Positions 27,444 through 38,582 of a stretch of 64,000 nucleotides of DNA are shown piece by piece (the first letter of the stretch is position 1; each line of letters opens with the position of its first letter). The position numbers were made by a program, and so were the translations under genes. Source of the DNA: Craspedostauros australis. Lineage: Eukaryota > Bacillariophyta > Bacillariophyceae > Mastogloiales > Achnanthaceae. The notes beneath the pieces were generated by a model. It did not search any database. It saw only the letters and a program-made list of their open reading frames with translations, and was not told where the DNA came from. The stretch is from assembly GCA_026770025.1 (NCBI GenBank), contig JAMXDE010000017.1:372001-436000 (forward strand), given 5' to 3'.

Positions 27444-28637
27444 GAGAGACTACAGCACTCATAGTGTCCTCATTGTTTTTTGGCATTGCGACAACTTCAG
27501 GCACACAGATACATCAGATGGCGGTGTCGTCACGGTGCTACCAGCACGAGTACAAAATTTGCCGAAAGAGATGTGCAAGTCCTTAACTTTTGGAATGGCA
27601 CTACGATCAAGCATTGCATCGTAGAAATGGTGCACCCCCTAATCTGATTTCAATGTTACTCTCTGGTGCATCTATTATATAATATGACGATATCTGCAGT
27701 GATTTCCCTCTGATACTTGGCTTCTAGACGAGACGACTCTGCAGTCAAATTGGCTCTGCGGCCGTTTCAAGTTTTATTTTGACTACGTGGTCGAGCCACG
27801 TAGAGTTTGACTGTATAGTTGAGCATACCCTCATTACGGATCTGCGAGAGTATGTCTCCTCAGCTCTTCCATCAGATCGTATCTCATGGTCACAAGAGAA
27901 GAAGATGAACGCAATTTTGGAGACGTATTCTTGCTCGCACCGGTCACCCGGATATTCACCAACACCCATCTCATGTTAGTCTGTCCTTGCTTCGGACAAG
28001 ACTTGAATCAGTCGAGTCAAGGGACGGAAAACTTCGTGCCGTCCTGTTGGCGCGGCATGTGCGCAATTTTGAATTGTTTGTTTTGGCGCGATGCCAAACG
28101 CAACGAGCGCAAAAAAAGAAAACTCCACAAAAAGCAGAGAGAAACGAAGAGCAAAAAGGAAGCGCGCAACGCGGATGCACACGCTCATCTCCATCCACGA
28201 GATCGAGGACTTGTGCGTTCCGACTTGTGACCTTGGCAACTGTTCCAGACAGCATTCCTGCGTTGTCGCATCAAAGTCAGCGACGCAGTCATTGATTTCA
28301 TCGCATTGGCACTTCAGCTGGATCAGCGAGAGCAGGAGCACAAAGTACATATAGTACAAGTACTCACAGGAGCATCTCGATCAGTGTTCTGCCGAGAAGA
28401 GAGGCTCCAACTTGGCAGACAACGGGCATTGAGCAAACACAGAACAAACGGCAGCAGCTCCAACAACGAGCATCGACGAGCATCAACGAGCAACACAGAA
28501 CAGTCAATACTGCACGGCCAAGAAGGGAACAGGCCAAGTGCCATAGGAGCAGCAACAGCAACAGCAGTGAAGGCAACAGAGTCGGAAACACGCTTGCAGA
28601 CGAACGAAGCTGCCTTCGTAGAGCGACAGTCAGCAAA
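27444..28637. other. Intergenic region with an ACGT dyad
   Basis: 1.2 kb between two plus-strand genes, expected to contain the DDRGK1-like 3' UTR and the ATRX-like promoter. Apart from the inverted repeat at 27783-27803 no structured element was seen, and short ORFs show no family features. Confidence 0.4.
27783..27803. repeat. Perfect inverted repeat (8-bp arms)
   Basis: CTACGTGG, loop TCGAG, CCACGTAG. Each arm carries ACGTGG/CCACGT, a G-box-like bZIP core, so this could be a protein-binding dyad or a hairpin in RNA. Function is inferred only. Confidence 0.5.
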
Positions 28638-31600
28638 ATGGGATTTGGAAGCAACCACCACGAAGAGCGGCTCGCGACCGGCGAAGTGGTGATCAGCCTC
28701 CTGGATTCTGACTCTGAGCACAGCGACGATGATGCCCACAACCACAGCGTCGCTCCAAGCGAAGTTGGCAACAAGGCTAGAAGCCACAGCACCAGCAGCA
28801 AGACAACGAATGGCATCACCGAGAGTGGCGTCCACCACACGATCAAGAAAGTGCGGATGCGCAGAAGACATGTCAAGTCTTCCACAGCGCAGAACGGGAT
28901 GTTGCATAGTGTGAAGAAGGAGATGCTGCAGAAGCGCGGGACTGTCCAGGCTCAAAAGTCTGCTGATGGGTCGGTAGCTGGACACGAGAAGCAATCGGAG
29001 CATGTCGCGGTCGAAAGCGCAGCACCGCAGGCTAAAACAGCACCAGCGCAAGCGACGCCGACTTCTGCGACGACCGCGTCCGAACCAACACAGAAACTAA
29101 GTGCTGACAAATCTGCCGAAACAAGCACGCAGACACAAGCGCCGGCACAGACGGCGAGGGAAGGCGTCGTCGCCAACCCGGATCCACAACCTGCTGCTGG
29201 TGCTGCTACCGCCACCAACGAGAATGGCACTAGACTGAAGAATGGCAAGATCAAACTGCCTCAAGTGAAGAATGGCCGTGGCCAATGGTGGAAGGTCGGC
29301 AAACGCCGAGAGCAGGGGACGAACACAAAGACAACGCCCTCCGCCGAAGCAGCCAAGGGCAAGAGGCAATCAGCAAAACCGCCGGCGCAAACGGATGCGG
29401 CTGACGACGCAGATACGATCGCAGCTTCCCCAGCACCTCGCGCAACAAATCAAGGCGCGGAAACGAACCCAATTATGATCAACGAGACGCCACCTGTGCG
29501 AGGAAGGATTCGGCAGACGGCACGCAAGAAAGCCTGCAGAACAAATGCTATGAGCTCCACCAAGATGGCTTTGCCTCGCACTGCACTTCTTGAGACCCCA
29601 TCCGTCACGTGCAAGCCGCAAGCACAGCCTTCATCTCCGCTCACACCTGCGCACAACACACCACGACGCGATGCAGGCCAGCCACTCCCATCAAACCCAA
29701 TGAAGGCGCCAGGCACACAAGGAGCAAGCACAGAGCAAACATCAGGAATCACTTCACCCCCCGCAGTTGCCAAGCCAGCTGCCCCGACCCCGTCACAAGA
29801 TACCGCGAAACAAGCTAAGAAGAAGCCATCCAACAATGCAAGCCCAGATCTGTACACACCAACAAAGCGGATCACGCGTGCAGCCACAGCAACTCCGACG
29901 GCAGCACCAACGTCAAAGACAAAGGCAAAATCGAAGGCAATACCAGATCTGTCATTGGCAGAATCGATTGAAAGCAAGGAAATACCCGTCACCCCCACCA
30001 CAGAAGTCTTGAAGACCGCGTGCTGGAAGTGCCACGTCAACTTCATTGTTCCCTTTCCCAGATTCTGTTGCTACGCCATGCATCAGCATCCACTGCTCAT
30101 GGTCCCGACCTGCAGCGTCTGCGAGGATGAGTTAATGAGCCATCTCATGAACAAGAACGCAGGCAAGCAAGAAATGCAAACACAAATTCAAACACAGACG
30201 CAGACGCAGGAGGAATCAATGGCCATATCGCAGACGATGTCAGGATCGATGACTCCCGTTCACTGTAGCGCTTGCGGCACCCACGAAGATGAGCTTGACG
30301 ATGATGAATGCCTCTTCCTCTGTGACACAGACTCCTGCCCGCATGGCATGTGCAGCAAATGCGTCTCGCAAGGCTATGGAGGAGGCGTGGAAGGCGAGGA
30401 GGCAACGCGGAAACTCCAAGACGAAGACAGCGACTGGTTCTGTCTGCACTGCCAGCCCACCGAATCAGTGTCGATACTTCAGGATGCATGCAAGAAGGAG
30501 CTGTCCGCTCGTGCTCAGCGGCATCTCATCCCCAAGTACGTCTGCGATGGGATCGAGATTGTCACGAAGAAACTTACGCGATGCCAAGACAACTTGACGA
30601 GCTTCAAACATTGGGACAATATCCGCAAGAATGTCGAGACGGAGCTGGTTCAGCGTATGGAGAGACATCGCAACGAAGGCAGCGCCGACGATGCCGAGCA
30701 ACAGCAGGAGCTGGAGGACGACATCCAACACGAACTCAGCGTGCTGAAACTGCGGGAGAAGTATCATGAGCAACGCATGGATGATATGCTGACGCTTTTG
30801 CGCAAGGACTTGGACACGATTCGGAGTCAGCAAACGGACCATCGCAGCGGGCACCGCAGTGTTGCTGGTACCAGCAGCGGCAACGGCAATGATGGCTACA
30901 AGCAACTGTTACTGTCTCCCGTTCGATCACCTCGAAAGCCAACATCATCACCGCAAAAGAAAACAGCGGAGAACGAAGCCTCGGACGGCAAGAAAAGGGG
31001 CAGCGTAACTAATGCTGCAACAACAATGGCAGCCACATCGATAGCAACAACAACGGCAGACAAGAGACCTGTACGGACGAGCGACGTTCTCAGTGAGGAT
31101 GATATTGAGGATAGCGACGACGATCATGACAAACAGGCTGGTACGAAGGCACAAACGCCGACACCAATGAACACTACAACATCTGCAGCTCCAGCTCCAG
31201 CACCGGCGAATACCTCAACAGGCCAGACAGCGGATAGTGATACTTCTGTGGTCCCCATGCACGTCGGTGAGGAAGGACCTGACGAATCGATTTCACCGAT
31301 CATGGCTGCTGATGCCGGAGCCAAGCGTCCAGCAATAGAACCAGCAAAGACATCAGCAACGATACCAGCAACGATACCAGCAACAACGCTAACAGCCGCA
31401 GATCTTGCCGATGGTGAAACCAATGACGATCGTCTCACCGATCCGGATACGTTGGTTACACCAAGTGTGGCAGAACTCATGGCGCTATGCTGGAAGTGCC
31501 ATGCCGTGCTGGATATGCGCTCGACGGACTTTTGCTGCTACGCCATGTACAGCCACCCGCATTTGACGGTTCCGATATGCTGCATCTGCAATTCAGATGT

Positions 31601-34600
31601 TCTCCAGGCAGAGAGCCAACGCAATGCTGCTCTCGAGGAAATTGCGGAACAAGTCGAGCAGAGGATAGAAGAAGCCGCAGAGCAAACATCGGATCCGCCA
31701 ACCACCGACGAGACGCTGCCTCTTCCGGACCCCGAATACTGCAGCTTCTGTGGCGAGCACGAAGATAACATCGAGAATGGATTGCCATTGTTAATGTGTG
31801 ACGGCAAAGACTGTAACCGCGGCGTGTGCGTTCGTTGCGAATCGCAGCTTTGTGGTGGTGGCATGCATGGTGCCACACGTGCGCTCAACGAAATAAACAG
31901 CGATTCGGATGCCTCCTGGTTCTGCCACCTCTGCGCAGAACGTGCCGAGATCAAGCCTTTGCAACAGTTCATGAACTGGCGTGAGAACATGTACAATGGC
32001 GAAGGAGCTGCAGCGAAGAAGCGAACCTACGAGACAGTGACGTCCGAGCTGGACATCGTCGAAGCTGAGAAGCACGAATGCCAACGTCTGATGGAAGACG
32101 ATGGTCATCGCGAACAACTGAGGCAGGAAATTCTGGACGAGCTTCGAGGCGGTCGCGATGCTACTACGAATCAGCATCACGAAGACACTGTGCGGACTGA
32201 GCTTGAGGAGTACGACAAGAAAATGCAGCGCCATGAAATTCGCCTGTGCGACATGGTGTCGTTGCTCCACGATGAACTCGAGACCAAGTTCGGCATCGAC
32301 TTGGCGCAGTACTACAAAATGCTTGGTGCCGACGGTCGTGGACCGCAAATGGAATCAAATGACGCCTCCGAACCTGCATGGAAGCGGGCTGCCGATGCTG
32401 CATTGGAGCGGCGATATGCTGAAGCGAACAACCAGAAGGAACTGGCTGCATCAGGTACGTGGACAATGCCATGGGCTGGTACGAGTTGAGTGTGTGTGTA
32501 TGTATTTCATTTACTCTATGCGATTGCCAACCCGTGCTTGTGTCTGGCATGTCGTGCATCATTTGCGACGTCCTGGAAAGATTGTATTGATCAGCTCCAC
32601 TTTGCTATGGTACCACCGTACACGCGAGATTCGTCCAGTTCATTTCAACCGACCAACCAACCAACCAGCCATCGTTTTCTCACCCGCTCCATCCATCGAC
32701 CCAACTTGTGTACGCATTCTTAACCTCAACAGACGACGATGATGACGAGGACGATGATGACATGCCTGAATTCATCGAAGATCTCGGAGACTTCGATGAC
32801 GGCGACCGGAACAACGCAGGGCCCCAGGCGAGATCGAAAATGCGGTCACTCTGGCGACACATCAACGCAACAGTTTCGAAGAAGAAGATCGAAAAGATTC
32901 TCAAGATAGAAAACGAACGCAACAAGCAGAATGGCATCAAGGTGGCGAAGGTGATCACAGAAAAGCACGATGCAGACGAAATGGCCCTGCTCGTCAAATC
33001 CAAGGTGCAATCCAATGCCGTGGTCACGGTAAAAAACCTTCGCAAGGCTCAGCACACAACCCGCACAAACCTCCAGAAGCGCGTCGCGAAAGTCAAACGA
33101 TCATCTGCAAACCTGCGATCTGGACAGCCCACGCGTCGGGACAATGGTAGCAATCCAACTCGCGATGGCAGCGGTGACAACGCCGGTTCTGAATCAGACT
33201 CAAATGTGGAAATGGAATCCGAGGATGGATCCGCGAGGAAGACGAGGACGAAGAGACGAAGGTCAAGCCGAGGCAGCGTAGGAGGTCGCAGATCATCCAG
33301 GCGGCGCACAGCATTGACCAGTGGCGATGATGACGGCGATGGTACTGATGGTGGTGACGATGATTATCATTTCATCGAAACAGACAACGACGACGACGAT
33401 GACGATGGTCACAGTGCTGATTCAAATGTCACCGAGGTCACCATACAAGACGACATGCCTCACGAAACCACATCACCAACCTTACCGCTGTCGGGATACG
33501 AAAGCGAAGTCTCAGATCAAGACAGCAGCATTTCGCCACGGCGGAAGCTTGTTGTCGCAGAATCCATCGCAAAGATCCTCAAACCTCATCAGAAGGAGGG
33601 AATCCGTTTCATGTTCGACAACACCTTCAAAGATCTTTCGTTTGTCAACGACGCAGAGAGCGCGGAGGCGTTCGAGGCCACTGGTGGTTGCATTCTAGCC
33701 CACAATATGGGTTTGGGCAAGTCGTTGTCGGCCATCTCGGTGCTGCATGCGTTGATGAAGTATCAAGGCCAAGACCTCGAGGACGGAGCGACACCGCAGC
33801 ACCGACAACAAGAGAAGCAGCAGAAAGTGAAGTGTGCCGCACGATGCCTCATCAAAACTGTGCTGTTGGTCTGTCCTGTGAATACGCTCACGAATTGGGA
33901 ATCGGAGATCAAGAAGTGGACTCGAGATATCCCCAACGGCAAGATCAACGCGTGGAACCTCGCGGAAATCAAGACAACTGAAAAGTCATTCACCATCTAC
34001 AAGTGGTTCAAGAGAGGAGGCATTCTAATCATGAGCGACCAGTCTTTCCGCAGTTCTGCCGGCAAGGAGAATCTCAAGCCGTACCTGCAGGATCCTGGCC
34101 CGGACGTCGTTGTGATGGATGAAGCGCACACGATGCTCAAGAACAAGGAGAACAAGGTGTACAGAGCACTCGAAGGCATTCGAACCACCAGACGCATTTG
34201 TCTGACCGGCTCGCCTTTCCAAAACAATCTGTTCGAGTACTTCCGCATGATATGCTACGTCCGTCCTGGCGTGCTGGGTACATCGGAGACCAAGTTCGAC
34301 AAGGATTTCGTGACGCCGATCATGGCTGGCATTCCGTCGGACGCTGCCGAGGATGAGCGCCTCCGTTCCGACCAAACGCTGCAGGCGCTGAAGAACATAG
34401 TCAAGCCGTACATTCATCGCAAGGATGCAACAGTTCTGCTTCAAGACCTGCCACCCATGCAGCAGGTTGTGCTGCATCTGCGCCAAACGAAGGTCCAGAG
34501 AAGGTTGTATTTCAAGTACAAACGATCCATGCAATCAACAAAGAACTTTTTCAAGAGGCTGAGCGACCTGCGTCCCATCCACAATCACCCGGGGACGCTG

Positions 34601-37228
34601 TACATCGAACGTGCGCAGCCCAACACCAGTGCAAATTCAGGAGACAAGGAGCGGAAGGACACTGACAAGTCCCACATCGACCAACCAGAAGACAAGGGAA
34701 ACACGCACAGCGCAGGGGGCGCAAGAGACGATGCAGTTGTCCCCGAAGAAGTCGTCTCCCTGTCCCAGCAACTCATGGCAATAGCCAGACCGGTTGTGAA
34801 TGACACCAAGAATGCCCCCATCGATCTCATGAGCGATTCAGAATCAGACCAGGAGGCTGAGGGAGAGGATGCTAATCAGAAAGAGCAGACACCACCTGCT
34901 GGGAACGAATGGTGGAGAAAGATCGAAGAGAAAATCGGAAAGGACGAGATGATGAGTCCGGTTGCAGGCAACAAGCTTGTGCTTTTGATGCATATCCTGG
35001 TGCATGCCACCACGGTTGATGACAAGGTGGTCGTGTTCAGCCAGTGTCTGAAAACGTTGGACTTCATCAGCCAGGTTCTGTCGCAACCGAATTGGAGCAA
35101 CCTTATCCCATCCTTGCGCCAAGCCTTTCCTAATCAGCAGAAGCATCTGGCAGGCAGGTGGACGGAAGGGGAAGACTTCTTGCGCATCGATGGCCAAATC
35201 ACCGGTTCTGAGAGAGGCGAGCGGATCCGAGATTTTGGAAACATCGACAAGATCCGTCTCTTCCTCATCAGCTCGAAGGCAGGAGGTATTGGTATCAATC
35301 TTTGCTCTGCCAATCGAGTGATTCTTTACGACAGCACCTTCAACCCCACTATCACAACGCAGGCACTGTACAGGTGCTACCGATACGGCCAGAAGAAGAG
35401 CGTGTTTGCGTACCGATTCCTGACGGAGGGCACCATAGAGGAGAAGATCTATTCGCGTGCAGTCACCAAGACAGGGATGTCCAAGCGCCTCGTCGACAAC
35501 AAGAACGTCGCCAAATCCTTCAGCAGGAGCGAGCTCGAGGATCTGGAGAAGACTTACGATTGGGTGCAGTGCGACAAGTGTGAGAAGTGGCGCATCAACC
35601 CACCATGGGCCCCATTCGACGAGGAGAAGGTGTCAGAATTTTGGGACTGTACCATGAATGTCTTCGACGAGAAGAACAATAAGTGCGAGTACGAGGAGAA
35701 ATCCCAGAAGTGGTACGAGGCCTACTTCGAGAGATTCAGGAGACTGAATGAGGATCAATTGCGAAATCACGATGACGTGGCGGCTGGCATCGAGAATATG
35801 CTGGACGCGGCAGATGGGATTTCGGACGAAAAGACGAAGATGCTCGTGTCCAGAGATGCCATCCTGCAGAATCTTCTTGGCATCAGCGCCGAAGGGAAGA
35901 AGCAGGCTATCGTTTCGAAGCACTACTTCCACGACGCGCTTCTTGAGGAGAAGCCCAGCAAGGCAGCGGTCGGGAATGGCGAAGGTGATGGTGTTGGTGA
36001 TGATGGTAAGCCTGCTGCACAGGACATGGCAAACGTACCCAACTCAGCGATGGAAGCTTCAGCAGGAGATGTAGCAGAGAAGGCCGCTGCACCGTTGAAA
36101 GAAGTGGTGGCTGTGGCAATGACAACACCTGTTGCGATGGCAACAGCAGTAGTGCCAACACCTGAAATTGTCGCTGCAGCAGTACCAGTATCGACACCAG
36201 CAATAGCAATAGCAAATGCAACAGCTACAGCTACAGCTACACTGCCGCAGAAAGCGGCGGCCACAAGAATACACGAGAAGCATGCACAGAATCAACCCGC
36301 TCCTCCGAGTTCACATGCGGCGACGACGACGACGACAACGACAACGAAGACATCCCAATTCGTTGCGCCTACTCGCGTCAAGGGTAGCGTTGCCGTCGTC
36401 GGTGCTGCTGCCGCAAGGCACGAACAGCCCAACATGTTGGCGACACCTCCAGTTCCGCCACCAACGAACAAGAACCATCCGAAAGGCCCATCCGCTGCAA
36501 CCAAATTGCACACCACCGATGGCGAAGCGAAGCAGCAGCCCAACCAACAGCCACACCAACAGAAGAAAGAGAAGAAACGAGCAAAACTGAACACCATGAC
36601 TCCGCAAAGCACAGAGTCAGGAGCCAAAGCGAAAACGACTGGGAGCGATGTTGGTGAGGCCCACAGCCAAAAGGAGAAGCCTGCGATGGTTGCAGTGAAT
36701 GCTGGATCGATAGAGGTGGTTGAAATCGATCTTGACGACGATGAAGACGAATCCACGCAGATCCAGAGCCCTGCGGGCCTGGCCATTTCCAGAGCCAACG
36801 CCTCTTCAATGAGTGTTGTCACCCGCTCGAGTTGTCGGAGGAACAGAAACAGCAGCAGCAGCAGTGGCGATGCTGATATTCGGCCATCCAAAGTATCCTT
36901 CAACGTTTCGACGGAGTCTGCCTGTTCGGCGTCCAATTCGTCAAGCCCAGACGGCGAAGCAACAGACTTGGCAGCACCACAGCGCACAGGGAGGTCTTCT
37001 CGCAAACTGATGTCAAGGAAATCCGCATCCAGGCGACAATACCTCGCACGGTCCAAGCCACAAGATGCAACCAACCCTTCTTCTCCCGGAAAGCCGTCCC
37101 AGGGAGCGGACGCAGCTCTAACACGGAAGAGATCCAGATCAGAGAGCAGCAGGGATAAACGGAAACGGCGATCACCCAGGCGCAAAGGATCGCCGCACGA
37201 AGAGCACATGCTCGATCTAGCAGCTTAA
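28638..37228 (+). CDS. ATRX-like SNF2 chromatin remodeller with two ADD-like modules and a CW zinc finger
   Basis: Exons 28638-32454 and 32733-37228 encode about 2770 residues. Residues 1-455 are low complexity. Two similar modules follow (about 460-610 and 950-1110), each a GATA-like finger (CWKCH...FCCYAM...P-x-C-x-x-C) plus a PHD finger (C-x-x-CGxHED...WFC-x-x-C), as in ATRX/DNMT3 ADD domains, which read unmodified H3K4 with H3K9me3. A SNF2 ATPase begins near 1550: GGCILAHNMGLGKSLSAIS (motif I), VVMDEAH (II), LTGSPFQNNL (III); the helicase C domain has RIDGQITGSER and SSKAGGIGINL (V). A CW finger follows (about 2215: WVQCDKCEKWR...FWDC). The tail (to 2770) is disordered. The ATPase best fits ATRX; the domain set is larger than in human ATRX, which has one ADD and no CW. 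Confidence 0.88.
32455..32732 (+). other. Intron in ATRX-like gene (278 nt)
   Basis: The donor is TCAG/GTACGT and the acceptor CCTCAACAG/ACGACG. Phase 1 on both sides restores a GAC codon and joins the ADD-containing frame to the SNF2 frame; read-through stops at 32487-32489. Confidence 0.85.
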
Positions 37229-37553
37229 ATTGCGGTAATGGGCGCTGCTTATATTCTTGCAGAATTTCATCTGTTGTGTCGTGTTCCTTGACATGTGGGA
37301 GTAGGGTGGGGTACTTGCTGCTGCAGTGATATGGGATTGTGTCATCCAACAGGATCGTGGAAAGCACGCCGATGGATGTTGGGTTTGCACGAGGAAACAC
37401 TCTCCTCCATGGATGTTGCGCTGTATTTGTGCGGCGCCACACTGCGTTGACGAACGAGCACGCTGCAGTGAGATCGGTGGCCGACGTCGTTGTAGCTGTT
37501 GTTGAAGGTGCCGAAGGTGTTGCTGTTGCTGTTCCTGTTGCCACTGTAAGAGC
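37229..37553. other. Convergent 3' intergenic region
   Basis: 325 bp between the stops of the ATRX-like and rhodanese genes. It should hold both 3' UTRs; nothing else was seen. Confidence 0.45.
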
Positions 37554-38090
37554 TCACCTCAGTGCGAACCATTCGTTAGCTCCTCCGGCATAGTTGACGA
37601 GGTTGCTGTATCCGCTCGCCTTCGCGAAATTGGCTGCGTGCACACTGCGAATCCCTGCGGCACACGAAAAGACCAGCGTCTCATCGGGCGTTGGCTTGGC
37701 AAATCCAAAGACGTTCTCAAAATCCCCCTCGTCCAACTCGAAGGCATTGTTTAATCCCATGATCGTCTGCAGCGGCATCGTCACCGTATTCTCCGACAGC
37801 TGTCCCGTGTATTCGACCTCGTCGCGTTCCCGCACATCGATCACGATGTATCCCGATTCCTCGCGCCCGCCATGCTCGTAATCCTCAAGGATCTCTTCCA
37901 TCTGCTCACGTCCAATGTGCGTGAGCTGGATGGCATCGTCATCGAGGCCACCGCCTGTTGCAAACAGACGCGTGCAGCGCTGCGAAATGGGCGCCGCATA
38001 GAAGGATGGCGATGCGAGCCCGATCGTGCGTGGACGCCGCAGCTGGGTGGCAACGAACGCCAGCTTCGATGCGGCCGTCAGCAATTTCAT
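37554..38090 (-). CDS. Rhodanese-domain protein, probably organellar
   Basis: The 178-residue product has a basic, Ser/Ala-rich N-terminus (MKLLTAASKLAFVATQLRRP...QRCTRLFATGG) resembling a mitochondrial presequence with cleavage near FAT. A single rhodanese domain covers residues about 58-175: YIVIDVRERDEVEYTGQL, then the active-site loop CAAGIRS with the catalytic Cys, and the closing NYAGGANEWFA. Such single-domain proteins transfer sulfur from thiosulfate or persulfides, or act as sulfur carriers. The ATG at 38090 is the only sensible start. A CTGAG/GTGAGC sequence spans the stop codon and could be a splice donor for a longer variant, but the domain is complete without it. Confidence 0.85.
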   Translation of the reverse strand: MKLLTAASKLAFVATQLRRPRTIGLASPSFYAAPISQRCTRLFATGGGLDDDAIQLTHIGREQMEEILEDYEHGGREESGYIVIDVRERDEVEYTGQLSENTVTMPLQTIMGLNNAFELDEGDFENVFGFAKPTPDETLVFSCAAGIRSVHAANFAKASGYSNLVNYAGGANEWFALR

Positions 38091-38582
38091 CGTGTGAGAA
38101 GAGTGGAGTATAGTCTAATACGTACTATGTCACCTTGTGCTTCGGGTATGGGTGTGGTGCGATAACAGGCGAAGAGAATAAATGGAAAGTTGACGCCGAT
38201 GGAATGCTCCGACAATGGGCATGAGCGCGAGTGCTCTCACTTGGGCCAGCCTGGTGGGGATTGATGGCCATGGCGACGAGGCGAAAGATCGCTGTGTTGT
38301 GACACACACATCATTTCGTTTTTCGTTTTTGATTTGGTGATGATCGATGACGTCACCACATCAATCACGATACTGGTGACTCAATCATGTCAGCAGATGA
38401 CTCGGTTGACTCTGTCGATTAATCTACATCTAAAACTAGGTTTTGGGGAGACGACATCTTTCTGCTCATCACAGACACGTCTTGAATACGATTACTCTGC
38501 TTCCCATGACGACGACACGCAAAGACCCAAGCAAGCACCTGCGCACAATGGAGATGTGGGCGAAGTGGAAGGGATTTCTTCT
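38091..38582. other. Intergenic region with bZIP-type sites
   Basis: 492 bp upstream of the rhodanese gene and downstream of the receptor kinase gene. It contains the CRE and AP-1-like sites listed separately; no gene was seen. Confidence 0.4.
38348..38383. promoter_or_regulatory. CRE (TGACGTCA) and AP-1-like (TGACTCA) sites
   Basis: A perfect TGACGTCA palindrome at 38348-38355 and TGACTCA at 38377-38383 lie about 260-290 bp upstream of the rhodanese ATG. TGACGT elements respond to cAMP/CO2 in diatom carbonic anhydrase promoters. Whether these sites act here is inference; single copies also arise by chance. Confidence 0.4.

Noticed and set aside
36292-37209. Minus-strand 305-residue ORF
   Set aside because: Antisense to the low-complexity tail of the ATRX-like gene; composition reflects its Thr/Ala/Gln repeats.
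37540-37560. Splice donor at the rhodanese stop giving a longer protein
   Set aside because: CTGAG/GTGAGC fits a donor, but the domain is complete and no downstream exon with conserved sequence was found.
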